Below, one piece after another: positions 1-8,431 of a stretch of 64,000 nucleotides of DNA. The translations under genes and the position numbers were made by a program. The stretch is taken from positions 53,263 to 117,262 of the forward strand of contig SULG01000001.1 in assembly GCA_005524015.1 (NCBI GenBank), in the 5' to 3' direction. Under the pieces are notes generated by a model, which saw nothing but the letters and a program-made list of their open reading frames with translations, made no database searches and had not been told where the DNA came from. Positions within the stretch are counted from its first letter, which is position 1. Each line of letters opens with the position of its first letter. The DNA is from Candidatus Jettenia ecosi. GTDB taxonomy: Bacteria; Planctomycetota; Brocadiia; Brocadiales; Brocadiaceae.

Positions 1-396
1 CACTCTGCCTATCACCCGGTCAGCCCGTGCTGCGGCTTGAGCCGGTGATTCTCCTCCGGGACAGCCGTCACGGAAGACCAGCCAACCCGGGTGCCGGGCA
101 AGTATTTCGGCGGTGAGGCAACCTTCATATTCGCCGTAGTTCCATTCGACCAGGTCCTGATCGATCTCTGCCACGGCTCCGAAACCTGCTAGTTCACAAG
201 TCCGTGCAGCCCGCTGCAGCGGACTGGTAAACACCTTAGCAAAAGTTATTCCTTTTAGCCGTTCCCCAAGCCGGCGCGCATTCCGTTCGCCACGCTCGGT
301 CAACGGCAAATCGGTAAGGCCCGTATGCTGCCCCGTCAAGCTCCAGGCCGTTTCACCGTGCCTGGCGAGATAAATGACCGGAAGCTCTTCGCTCAT
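1..396 (-). CDS. Histidine phosphatase family protein (GpmB-like), 3' part outside window
   Basis: The reading frame starts with ATG at 396, behind a GGAGATATG-like leader, and is still open at base 1, giving 132 visible codons. The protein begins MSEELPVIYLARHGETAW. The RHGE phosphohistidine motif lies at about residues 12-15, followed by a histidine-phosphatase pattern with LTERGERNARRLGERL and FTSPLQRAARTCE, so it belongs to the phosphoglycerate mutase/acid phosphatase superfamily. The gene starts 20 bases after the phosphoketolase stop on the same strand, which suggests co-transcription. In a sugar-phosphate operon it may act on a sugar phosphate, but the substrate cannot be read from the sequence. 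The family call is firm; the specific role is unknown. Confidence 0.9.
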   Translation of the reverse strand, partial: MSEELPVIYLARHGETAWSLTGQHTGLTDLPLTERGERNARRLGERLKGITFAKVFTSPLQRAARTCELAGFGAVAEIDQDLVEWNYGEYEGCLTAEILARHPGWLVFRDGCPGGESPAQAAARADRVIGRV

Positions 397-416
397 GATT
401 TCATATCTCCTTCATC

Positions 417-2822
417 TTAATAGGGCCATTTCCACTGGTCGATTTCCGGCTTATCAATGCCGTGCTCATAGGCGTAGTTCTGGCACTCTATCTGCATATT
501 GCGCAGTTTCTCTTTGACGTGAGCGCCTGCCACGTGCAGCGCCGGTACACGATCGATGACGTCGATGGCCAAGCTAAATCGATCGATCTGGTTCTGGATG
601 GCCAGATCGAGCGGTGTATTGATGTTGCCTTTCTCTTTATAACCGCGCACATGCAGATTCTTGTGATTGGTGCGGCGGTAGGTAAGGCGATGAATCAGCC
701 ACGGATAGCCGTGAAAGTTAAAAATAATGGGTTTATCAACCGTGAACAGGCTGTCAAAGTCCTTGTCAGAGAGACCATGCGGGTGCTCGGTGGACGGGGT
801 GAGCTTAAACAGGTTTACCACATTGACAAAGCGTATCTTAAGGTTGGGAAAATGTTCGCGCAGGAGCACCACCGCAGCCAGCGCCTCTTTGGTGGGGATA
901 TCGCCCGCAGATGCCATCACCACATCGGGTTCTGAACCTTCATCGTTACTTGCTTTTTGCCACAAGCCGATGCCCTTGGTGCAGTGCGCTATGGCCTCGT
1001 CCATGGTCATGTATTGAAGATGTTTCTGCTTATCGCAGACGATGACGTTAATGTAGTCGGTACTCCTGAGGCAGTGATCGGCGACGCTGAGCAGACAGTT
1101 CACATCCGGCGGCAGGTAAATGCGGCACACATCCGGGCTTTTATTGCAGACCACATCCAAAAAACCCGGATCCTGGTGCGTGAAGCCGTTGTGGTCCTGG
1201 CGCCACACTGTCGAGGTGATAAGCAGATTGAGTGAAGACACAGGCGAACGCCACGACAACTGGCGGCAAATAGCAAGCCATTTTGCATGCTGGTTAAACA
1301 TCGAATCGATGACATGGACAAAGGCCTCGTAGGTGGAGAAAAATCCATGACGGCCCGAGAGCAGATATCCTTCCAGCCAGCCTTCCAGGGTGTGCTCTGA
1401 GAGCATTTCCAGAACACGGCCATCCGGCGCCAACTGCCCGCCATCTGCATCCTCCGGAAGATAACCGGCGAGCCACAACTTCTTACTGACTTCATAGATT
1501 GCATCGAGCCTGTTTGATGTATTTTCGTCAGGGCCGAAGACGCGGAAGTTTGTCATATTCTGACGCATGATATCACGCAGGAAGCAGCCAAGGGGCCGGG
1601 TATTCTCCGCCGTGCTTTGCCCCGGTTTGTCCACTTTGATAGCGTAGTTACGGAAGTCCGGTATACGCAGCGGCTTTCGCAGCAGGCCGCCGTTGGCGTG
1701 AGGATTTGCACTCATGCGACGGGTGCCTTTGGGCGCCAGCGCCTTCAATTCGGGTATCAGCCGTCCGCGTGCATCGAATAATTCTTCGGGCTTATAGCTG
1801 CGCATCCACTCTTCCAACTGTTTCAAATGAGCAGAGTTGTTGTGCATACCCGACAGTGGCACCTGATGGGCTCGCCAGAATCCTTCGACCTTGTGGCCGT
1901 CCACTTCTTTGGGACCCGTCCAGCCCTTGGGGCTGCGCAGCACAATCATAGGCCAGCGTGCCCTGTCCGGCTTGCCGCTGCTGCGTGCTTCTCGTTGAAT
2001 ACGACGGATTTCCAGAATGCAATCCTCCAGTGTCGCGGCCATCTTCTGATGCATCTCCTCAGGCTCGCTGCCTTCTACAAAATGAGGTGTCCAGCCGTAG
2101 CCCTTGAAGAGGTCTTCAAGCTCCTCATGTGAAATGCGGGCCAGCAGCGTGGGATTATTGATTTTGTAACCATTGAGGTGCAGGATGGGCAATACCGCGC
2201 CGTCTCGGATCGGATTAATATACTTGTTGGAATGCCACGAAGTTGCCAGAGGCCCTGTTTCCGATTCGCCATCGCCGACCACAACCGTTACCAGCAGGTC
2301 GGGATTGTCAAAAGCAGCACCAAAGGCATGTGAGACGCTGTAGCCCAGTTCGCCTCCCTCATGGATTGAACCCGGCGTTTCCGGCGTGCAATGGCTGCCG
2401 ATGCCGCCGGGAAAGGAAAACTCCTTGAAAAACTCATACATCCCTTCCTCGTCCTCTCCTTTGTTAGGATATACCTCCGAATACGTCCCTTCCAGATAAA
2501 CCGGCGCAAGGACGCCCGGAGCGCCGTGGCCGGGGCCAGCCAGGAAGATGGCATCAATATCATACTTGTTGATCAGGCGATTCAGATGAATGTAGCTGAA
2601 GCTCAAACCGGGACTGGCGCCCCAGTGCCCCAGCAGACGCTGCTTGATGTGTTCCGCTTTGAGCGGCTCACGCAGCAGCGGATTCGCCCGCAGATAAATC
2701 ATGCCCACCGCCAGATAATTGCAGGCACGCCAGTAAGCGTCTATCTTGAGAAGTTCTTCACGTGACAGCCTATCGGCAGTCCTTGTTGTCTTAGATTTCT
2801 CTTTGGTCACTGCAGTTGCCAT
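417..2822 (-). CDS. xfp: Xylulose-5-phosphate/fructose-6-phosphate phosphoketolase
   Basis: This thiamine-diphosphate enzyme cleaves xylulose 5-phosphate or fructose 6-phosphate with phosphate to give acetyl phosphate plus a triose or tetrose phosphate. The 801 residues match the usual family length. The N-terminal HWG segment (about 66-68), [12 protein letters not shown] (about 151-162) and the ThDP-binding [17 protein letters not shown] stretch (183-199) are all present, as is the C-terminal [11 protein letters not shown] region. The start is preceded by an AAAGGGGG ribosome site. The stop is followed 20 bases later by the histidine phosphatase gene. With acetate kinase in the same cluster, acetyl phosphate can be converted to acetate and ATP. 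GC content is well above that of the AT-rich DNA just upstream. Confidence 0.96.
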   Translation of the reverse strand: MATAVTKEKSKTTRTADRLSREELLKIDAYWRACNYLAVGMIYLRANPLLREPLKAEHIKQRLLGHWGASPGLSFSYIHLNRLINKYDIDAIFLAGPGHGAPGVLAPVYLEGTYSEVYPNKGEDEEGMYEFFKEFSFPGGIGSHCTPETPGSIHEGGELGYSVSHAFGAAFDNPDLLVTVVVGDGESETGPLATSWHSNKYINPIRDGAVLPILHLNGYKINNPTLLARISHEELEDLFKGYGWTPHFVEGSEPEEMHQKMAATLEDCILEIRRIQREARSSGKPDRARWPMIVLRSPKGWTGPKEVDGHKVEGFWRAHQVPLSGMHNNSAHLKQLEEWMRSYKPEELFDARGRLIPELKALAPKGTRRMSANPHANGGLLRKPLRIPDFRNYAIKVDKPGQSTAENTRPLGCFLRDIMRQNMTNFRVFGPDENTSNRLDAIYEVSKKLWLAGYLPEDADGGQLAPDGRVLEMLSEHTLEGWLEGYLLSGRHGFFSTYEAFVHVIDSMFNQHAKWLAICRQLSWRSPVSSLNLLITSTVWRQDHNGFTHQDPGFLDVVCNKSPDVCRIYLPPDVNCLLSVADHCLRSTDYINVIVCDKQKHLQYMTMDEAIAHCTKGIGLWQKASNDEGSEPDVVMASAGDIPTKEALAAVVLLREHFPNLKIRFVNVVNLFKLTPSTEHPHGLSDKDFDSLFTVDKPIIFNFHGYPWLIHRLTYRRTNHKNLHVRGYKEKGNINTPLDLAIQNQIDRFSLAIDVIDRVPALHVAGAHVKEKLRNMQIECQNYAYEHGIDKPEIDQWKWPY

Positions 2823-2882
2823 AATACCCCCTTTCTCTTTTGCGCTGTTTTTCCTTTTGATAGGTTACACCACGTCTATACA

Positions 2883-3239
2883 TTACTGAGGCGGCGGATA
2901 GTTTTCAAACCAGCCAAAAGTTCTTTTTACGGTCCATCGTTTCGGTAAGAATTTGATTTCTTGAGCATCGTCTGATCGTCTGCTTTTCCAGGTACCATCC
3001 CTTTCCCCGGTACTGAAATACTCATAAACAGTTTGCCATTTCGGAAAGTTATGAAGTAGAAATCTCCTTGAACATCCTGTCTTTAAAATATAAAAGTCGG
3101 ATTTGTTTGTGTTTTTATCTGTTTTGTCATAAGAGTATACAATGCAGCCATAAACTATGAGCAATATACTTGCCAAAGAGCAATATACTTGCCAAAAGAT
3201 TTTTCCAGGAAAACTTATCATAAGAATAAAATAGTACAT
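2883..3239 (-). pseudogene. Internally deleted IS5-family transposase remnant
   Basis: The 118-codon frame contains two separate pieces of an IS5-type transposase. One resembles the N-terminal domain (ILKTGC, NFPKWQTVYEYF, RDGTW). It is joined almost directly to a piece resembling the C-terminal end (FLPKRWTVKRTFGWFENY). The DDE catalytic core that should lie between them is missing, and the normal C-terminal tail after FGWF is also lost. The first 40 or so residues look like unrelated AT-rich sequence read through. This cannot be an active transposase. It may be a deletion derivative that was once mobilised in trans. I did not find clear terminal inverted repeats around it. Confidence 0.75.
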
Positions 3240-3574
3240 AACTATCAGATAATTAAAAACTTACAATAGGTGTTAATATATATTATTTATGAATAGTAGG
3301 TATTTTGTATTTTTGAGATAAGACAACTCACATTTTATGTATGAATACAAATACAACCGATTACATGTTATCTCTTAAGAGGCAGAAAATAAATTTTTAC
3401 GTCAAATTTTCTATGATCATAAAAGCATACAATAAGTAGAAAATTAACTACAGGCAGAGAGGGTAAATTCAGGGGAAAGAAGCATCTTATTAAAATTATT
3501 GTATCACGTTAATTCCTAAGCTAAACCACCCGCTTAGCGGGTGGTTTAGCTTAGGAATGAGAAAATATTTTTAA
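3240..3574. other. AT-rich non-coding stretch with one strong palindrome
   Basis: No supportable gene lies here. The base composition is very AT-rich compared with the phosphoketolase gene next to it. Its only recognisable structure is the perfect inverted repeat at 3512-3558, listed separately. It separates the transposase remnant from the radical-SAM fragment. Confidence 0.6.
3512..3558. repeat. Perfect 22-bp-arm palindrome (REP/IS200-type hairpin)
   Basis: The left arm runs from 3512 to 3533 and the right arm from 3537 to 3558. They are exact reverse complements around a TTA loop, with the inner motif CCACCCGC/GCGGGTGG. The same inner motif recurs at 6141-6159. There is no T-run after the stem on either side, so a simple intrinsic terminator is less likely than a REP-like or IS200/IS605 end hairpin, though it would still form a strong RNA stem. 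Confidence 0.8.
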
Positions 3575-3841
3575 TCCACGAAAGTTTTACTATGCTCCAT
3601 GCCTGATACAGTGCCTCAGTTCTCTGCGAAAACGTGGAGGTCTCAGGATCTGGCTATTTCTTCTATTGCTGGAAATATTCAACCGTACCACGAGGTATTC
3701 TTAGCCGATCTGATCCTTAAACGGAATACTCTCTTATCCTCAATTAAAGAGGCCATTGAAGGCTATCAGCCCGATATCGTAGGACTCAGTGCCATGATCT
3801 TTCAGTTTAATACAGATGTTTTAAAAAGGGGGGGCAAGTAG
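3575..3841 (+). pseudogene. N-terminal fragment of a B12-binding radical SAM protein
   Basis: The open frame runs from just after a TAA at 3572-3574 to a stop at 3839-3841. It reads KVLLCSMPDTVPQF, DLAISSIAGN, HEVFLADLILKR and PDIVGLSAMIFQF. These resemble the first 85 or so residues of the cobalamin-binding domain of B12-dependent radical SAM proteins. The CxxxCxxC radical SAM domain and everything after it are absent. The proper start codon is also missing; the ATG at 3599 falls inside the conserved MPDT segment. This is a truncated leftover rather than a gene. Confidence 0.65.
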
Positions 3842-3864
3842 TATGTTGTACTTTTGTGATAAGT

Positions 3865-5862
3865 TTATGCTTTAGATTTCTCCTGTTTCTTGTGATATTC
3901 TCCTGTTGGAAGAATAAGTATAACCTTAGTAAATTCTCCCTCTACACTATCAATGGTAAGTTTGCCATTATGATTAACAATAATATTGTAACTAATACTT
4001 AAACCTAACCCTGTTCCTTTACTCGTGGGTTTTGTGGTAAAAAATGGATCCATTGTTTTATCTCTTATATGAGCAGGAATACCGATGCCATGATCATAGA
4101 AAGTAATCTTTACATAAAGGTGTTCATTCATGGTTATTTTCTCACATGAGACTTCAAGGATTTTATTCTCATGTATTCCTGGATATTTTTGGTTCAGGGC
4201 GTATCGGGCATTACTGATAAAATTCATGAAGACTTGTTGAATCTCATGAGGATTTACATATATTTCCGGTAAATCTTTAGGTATATCCAACTTTACCTTG
4301 ATACCTTCTTGTCGCAATTGTGTCCCGGTAAGTATAAGGGTATCAGATAGTACTTCCTGTATATTGATTGTACTTCTTTCTTTTTTATCTCTATCCCGGG
4401 CGAAAGAAAGAAGTTTACTAACAATACTCGCTATGCGATCCCCTTCTCTGATAATTCGGCTGGCAAGGTCTTTTTCTCTGCTTCCTTCACTGTTTTTATT
4501 CAATAAAATCTGTGCACAATTAATAACACCGGTTATAGGATTATTGATTTCGTGTGCCACACCTGCCGCTAATTCACCTAAGAGTGCTAAATGCCTCGAT
4601 CGTTCTGCTTCCTTTTCCAAATTTATTTTTTCAGTAATATCTGAGAAAGAGCCTAATATACCAACACACTCACCATTCTCATTCTTTATAGGAACTTTAA
4701 CGGTATGAATAATTAATTTTTGTCCATTTCTCTTATATTCCTCTTCTATAGCCTCTATTTGTCCCGATTCCATAATCTTCCTGTCATCCGTTCTATATTT
4801 GTCAGCAAGTTCCTTAGGGAAAAAGTCATAATCTGTTTTTCCTATAACCTCTTCTGGCTTTCTATGTAAGTCCCTGGCGAAATGCTCATTACAGGCTATG
4901 TACACAGAATTTTTATCTTTGTAGAATATTCTTACAGGGAGATTATCAAGGAGAAACCGGTGCCTACGTTCACTTATACGCAGGTCTTTCTCTACTCTTG
5001 TACGCTCAATAATTTCCTGTTTCAGTTGCTCATTGAGCATTTTTAGTTCTGCAGTACGTGCTTCTACTAATTCCTCAAGATGTTTACGATATTTTTCTAA
5101 TTCTTCTTCTGCAAGTTTTTGCTGAGTAACGTTTAATCCATATAAATTGATATATGAAGTGCCGATCACTGGTACAATAGTAAAAGAGAATATTTGGTCT
5201 TTATACCTGACCTCAATATTCTCTTTTATTAATTTTGTATGAAAGGTATCAGCAACAATTTGATGTAAGAAATCAGGTGCAGATTGCCCAATCTTGCAAT
5301 TCCAATCTTGCAAAAGAGGCATACTGGACGGATTGGCATAGAGGATGGTACCATCTTGTGTAACACGAAGTAGCGGATGTGGGTTCTCATCAGAAAACTT
5401 AGCCACATCCCCAAGTTCCCTTTGCATTTGTTTCTGTTTAGTGATATCCTTCCAAACAGAAACACCTCCAACGATTGTACCATTGGGATTTCTGATTGAG
5501 CAGGCATTAACGAGTATTATAATCTTTTCTCCACCAGGTCTGCAAATAATCCACTCTTCATTTATTACCGCCTCACCATTGTTGATAACACGAGGAAGCG
5601 GTAACTCTTCAACCCTGGCAGGCGTGATACCGTCTGCATGCAGGATATTCAATTCTTTTACAGCATCTTTAAAAGAGATACCCTCAACAGTTTCTTGTGA
5701 TCGTTCAAGCAATTTCGCTCCATATTTACTAATTTTATAAATAGTAATATCTGATATATAAGCAACAACAATAGCGATAGAAATATTTTCTGTGACATAC
5801 CCCATAAGGGCATCAAGTATCCAGCGCCCGTCTTTTAATTTTTCGTTTATCTGTGCAATCAT
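3865..5862 (-). CDS. PAS-domain sensor histidine kinase
   Basis: The 665-residue protein has a hydrophobic stretch near residues 25-40, then several PAS-type sensory segments ending in DITKQKQ, NVTQQKLAEEE and SDITEKINLEKE. Between the second and third is a coiled-coil region (YRKHLEELVEARTAELKML). The kinase core has the H-box HEINNP (His at about 434), the N-box NFISNARYAL, the G1 box DHGIGI, the F box DPFFTTKP and the G2 box GTGLGLS, so it should autophosphorylate. No response regulator gene is adjacent, so it is an orphan kinase. It sits in AT-rich DNA between two GC-rich metabolic segments. The signal it senses is unknown. Confidence 0.92.
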   Translation of the reverse strand: MIAQINEKLKDGRWILDALMGYVTENISIAIVVAYISDITIYKISKYGAKLLERSQETVEGISFKDAVKELNILHADGITPARVEELPLPRVINNGEAVINEEWIICRPGGEKIIILVNACSIRNPNGTIVGGVSVWKDITKQKQMQRELGDVAKFSDENPHPLLRVTQDGTILYANPSSMPLLQDWNCKIGQSAPDFLHQIVADTFHTKLIKENIEVRYKDQIFSFTIVPVIGTSYINLYGLNVTQQKLAEEELEKYRKHLEELVEARTAELKMLNEQLKQEIIERTRVEKDLRISERRHRFLLDNLPVRIFYKDKNSVYIACNEHFARDLHRKPEEVIGKTDYDFFPKELADKYRTDDRKIMESGQIEAIEEEYKRNGQKLIIHTVKVPIKNENGECVGILGSFSDITEKINLEKEAERSRHLALLGELAAGVAHEINNPITGVINCAQILLNKNSEGSREKDLASRIIREGDRIASIVSKLLSFARDRDKKERSTINIQEVLSDTLILTGTQLRQEGIKVKLDIPKDLPEIYVNPHEIQQVFMNFISNARYALNQKYPGIHENKILEVSCEKITMNEHLYVKITFYDHGIGIPAHIRDKTMDPFFTTKPTSKGTGLGLSISYNIIVNHNGKLTIDSVEGEFTKVILILPTGEYHKKQEKSKA

Positions 5863-6007
5863 GTCTGCGCTGATTTGAGATAGTTTCTAAAAATAAAATA
5901 GGTAAAGTATCCTGAAGCAAAAGAAGTGCCATTAGATTTTTTGGAAGAGCAATTTTCTCGCAGGCTTTTCGTAAGAGTTATGTTTACTTGTTATTAATAC
6001 CTTCTGT

Positions 6008-6069
6008 ATACATAATCAATTTGAAATTGCCATACTGCATACATAATCAATTTGAAATTGCCATACTGC
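6008..6069. repeat. Two exact tandem copies of a 31-bp unit
   Basis: The unit begins ATACATAATCAATTTGAAAT. Copy one is 6008-6038 and copy two is 6039-6069, with no mismatches. Only two copies exist and there are no spacers, so this is a simple tandem duplication and not a CRISPR. Confidence 0.9.
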
Positions 6070-6093
6070 AGCCTGCTTTACATAATGTAAGTA

Positions 6094-6159
6094 ATCCCTT
6101 AAGGGATACCGGTAACAATGCCCTTATAGGGCTAATCAAGCCACCCGCTATGCGGGTGG
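6094..6159. repeat. Cluster of three palindromes (REP-like)
   Basis: The cluster holds ATCCCTTAAGGGAT at 6094-6107, GCCCTTATAGGGC at 6120-6132, and CCACCCGC-TAT-GCGGGTGG at 6141-6159. The third shares its stem with the palindrome at 3512-3558. Three hairpins in a row are typical of a dispersed repeat rather than one terminator. Confidence 0.75.
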
Positions 6160-6346
6160 TACTGACTTTTAACGTCAAATAAAAATTTAGATTACATATT
6201 CATTTTCATTTACATTCACAAACAAATAATTTGCAATCGTTAATGAAAGCTGTAAAATAAAAAATATTGATACTATAGGGCTTTTCCTCATACTTTTGAG
6301 GGAGATACGGTTCTCAATAGCCATGATACTGGAGAAAGGAGGACAC

Positions 6347-8422
6347 ATGGCGCACGCTGATACAACGAGTCGGAGTTCACCTCTCGGCGCAACTGTTCGC
6401 GAAGACGGCGTCAACTTCAGCGTTTTTTCCCGTAACGCTACAGGCATGGAACTGGTGTTCTTTGACCGCGAAGACGACAAAAAGCCGGCTCGCATTATTC
6501 AAATTGATCCCTGGTCCAGCCGCACCTATCATTACTGGCATGTCTTCGTGCCAGGCGTTCTGGCCGGACAACTTTACGGATATCGGGCACGCGGACCGTA
6601 CAAACCTGACAGGGGGATGAGATTCGATCCCGCCAAAGTTCTTCTCGATCCCTATGGCCGCGGTGTTGTTGTTCCCGGGAATTACAGCCGGGAAGTTGCA
6701 AGCAAAGCAGGCGATAATACCGCTGTGGCAATGAAAAGTGTGGTGGTGGATACCGGAAAGTATGATTGGCAAGGAGACGTCCCGCTGAAACGGCCATCAG
6801 CGCGTACGATTATTTACGAGATGCATGTGCGGGGCTTTACCCGCCATCCCAGTTCCGGCGTCTCCGAAAAGACACGAGGCACTTACGCCGGTTTGATTGA
6901 GAAGATTCCGTATCTTCAGGAACTCGGTGTTACTGCGGTCGAATTACTCCCGGTTTTCCAGTTCGATGCACAGGATTGCCCGCCGGGACTTGTCAACTAC
7001 TGGGGCTATGCGCCAATATCTTTCTTTGCTCCGCATCAGGCATACAGCTCACGTCGTTATCCGCTTGGTCCGGCAGATGAATTTCGCGATATGGTCAAGG
7101 CGTTGCACCGTGCAGACATTGAGGTCATTCTCGATGTCGTGTTCAATCATACCGCTGAAGGCGACCAATCCGGGCCAACGCTGAGTTTCCGTGGATTGGA
7201 CAACGGCATATACTACGTCCTCGAACACGATTGCTCTCACTACGCCAATTACAGCGGCACGGGAAACACCCTCAACGCGAATCATCCTATCGTGCGCCGC
7301 ATGATTGTGGATAGTCTCCGCTATTGGGTCGGGGAGATGCACGTAGACGGTTTCCGCTTTGACCTTGCATCGATCCTTGCACGCGACGTGTCAGGGAACC
7401 TGATGCCAAACCCTCCGGTGCTCTGGGATATTGAGTCGGATCCGGTTCTTGCAGGTACAAAGCTCATCGCCGAGGCATGGGATGCTGCCGGCTTATATCA
7501 GGTGGGCAGTTTTGTTGGAGATAGCTGGAAAGAGTGGAATGGACGATTTCGTGATGATGTGCGCAGCTTTTTCCTCGGACAGGATGGTTTCCTGAAGCGT
7601 TTTGCTGACCGGCTGGTGGGGAGTCCCCAAATATATGGTCATGAGAACCGCGAGGCGGAACAAAGTATCAACTTTGTGACCTGTCACGATGGTTTTACGC
7701 TCAATGACCTCGTCTCTTATAACAACAAACACAACGAAGCCAACGGCGAAGACAATCATGACGGCTCGAACGACAACCTAAGCTGGAACTGCGGCGTCGA
7801 GGGACCGTCGGATGATCCGGCAGTGGAACAACTGCGGAACCGGCAGATAAAAAACTTTTTGACGGTTACGATGATATCGCTCGGCGTGCCCATGATTCTC
7901 ATGGGCGACGAAGTGCGGCGTACCCAGAATGGCAATAATAACGCCTATTGCTTAGACAACGATACCAGTTGGTTCGACTGGACGCTGGTTACAAAACATG
8001 CCGGTCTGCACCGGTTTGTGAAATTACTTATTGCACGAAGGCGACTGCGGGACATGGATCACGAACACCGGCGCTTAAGCCTGAACCAACTGATCAGTGA
8101 GGCCAACAAGGCATGGCACGGCACGAAACTTGGTCAGCCTGACTGGGGGAATCATTCGCACAGCGTGGCATTCACTGCAGAGATAAAAAAAGAAAAGCTG
8201 TTCTTCCATATAATCATGAACGCATACTGGGAACCTCTCGACTTCGAACTGCCGCCGGCAGAGAACGGGGAAAAGAACCCCTGGCGTCGATCGATAGACA
8301 CTTCCCTCGATTCTCCAAATGATATCTCTGAATGGGAGATATCTCCACCGGTTCCAAATCATTCCTATCGGGTTGCATCACGCTCTGTGGTCGTGCTATG
8401 GAGAAATTCATCCAACGGCTAA
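6347..8422 (+). CDS. glgX: Glycogen debranching enzyme (isoamylase-type)
   Basis: The start is set at ATG 6347 because AAAGGAGG lies just upstream; the frame is open further back but has no better site. The 691-residue product has an N-terminal isoamylase beta-sandwich (LGATVREDGVNFSVFS) and a GH13 barrel. All four conserved regions are seen: DVVFNHT (about 263), GFRFDLAS with the nucleophile Asp (about 335), EAWD with the acid/base Glu (about 376) and VTCHDGF (about 446). The GEDNHDGSNDNLSWNCG segment is characteristic of GlgX. It removes alpha-1,6 branches from phosphorylase-limited glycogen in the cytoplasm. It converges on the acetate kinase gene, with 9 bases between the stops. Its GC-rich composition matches the sugar-phosphate genes around it. 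Confidence 0.95.
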   Translation: MAHADTTSRSSPLGATVREDGVNFSVFSRNATGMELVFFDREDDKKPARIIQIDPWSSRTYHYWHVFVPGVLAGQLYGYRARGPYKPDRGMRFDPAKVLLDPYGRGVVVPGNYSREVASKAGDNTAVAMKSVVVDTGKYDWQGDVPLKRPSARTIIYEMHVRGFTRHPSSGVSEKTRGTYAGLIEKIPYLQELGVTAVELLPVFQFDAQDCPPGLVNYWGYAPISFFAPHQAYSSRRYPLGPADEFRDMVKALHRADIEVILDVVFNHTAEGDQSGPTLSFRGLDNGIYYVLEHDCSHYANYSGTGNTLNANHPIVRRMIVDSLRYWVGEMHVDGFRFDLASILARDVSGNLMPNPPVLWDIESDPVLAGTKLIAEAWDAAGLYQVGSFVGDSWKEWNGRFRDDVRSFFLGQDGFLKRFADRLVGSPQIYGHENREAEQSINFVTCHDGFTLNDLVSYNNKHNEANGEDNHDGSNDNLSWNCGVEGPSDDPAVEQLRNRQIKNFLTVTMISLGVPMILMGDEVRRTQNGNNNAYCLDNDTSWFDWTLVTKHAGLHRFVKLLIARRRLRDMDHEHRRLSLNQLISEANKAWHGTKLGQPDWGNHSHSVAFTAEIKKEKLFFHIIMNAYWEPLDFELPPAENGEKNPWRRSIDTSLDSPNDISEWEISPPVPNHSYRVASRSVVVLWRNSSNG

Positions 8423-8431
8423 CGTGATGTA

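Larger units (their letters stand above)
5863..6346. other. Intergenic region with tandem duplication and hairpin cluster
   Basis: This 484-base gap between the divergent kinase and glgX genes has no supportable gene. It contains a 31-bp tandem duplication (6008-6069) and a run of three palindromes (6094-6107, 6120-6132 and 6141-6159). An apparent frame at 5988-6182 runs straight through these repeats and is not believed. AT content changes sharply to GC-rich at the glgX start. Confidence 0.6.

Noticed and set aside
462..935. Long plus-strand frame opposite the phosphoketolase gene
   Set aside because: It is a shadow of the well-supported minus-strand xfp gene in GC-rich DNA; it has no motif and no ribosome site. 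The same holds for many frames over tkt, the fusion gene, ackA and glgX.
6008..6069. Possible CRISPR
   Set aside because: Only two copies, directly abutting, without spacers or cas genes.
5988..6182. 64-codon frame
   Set aside because: It is read through a tandem duplication and three palindromes and encodes a repeated peptide; no gene is likely.
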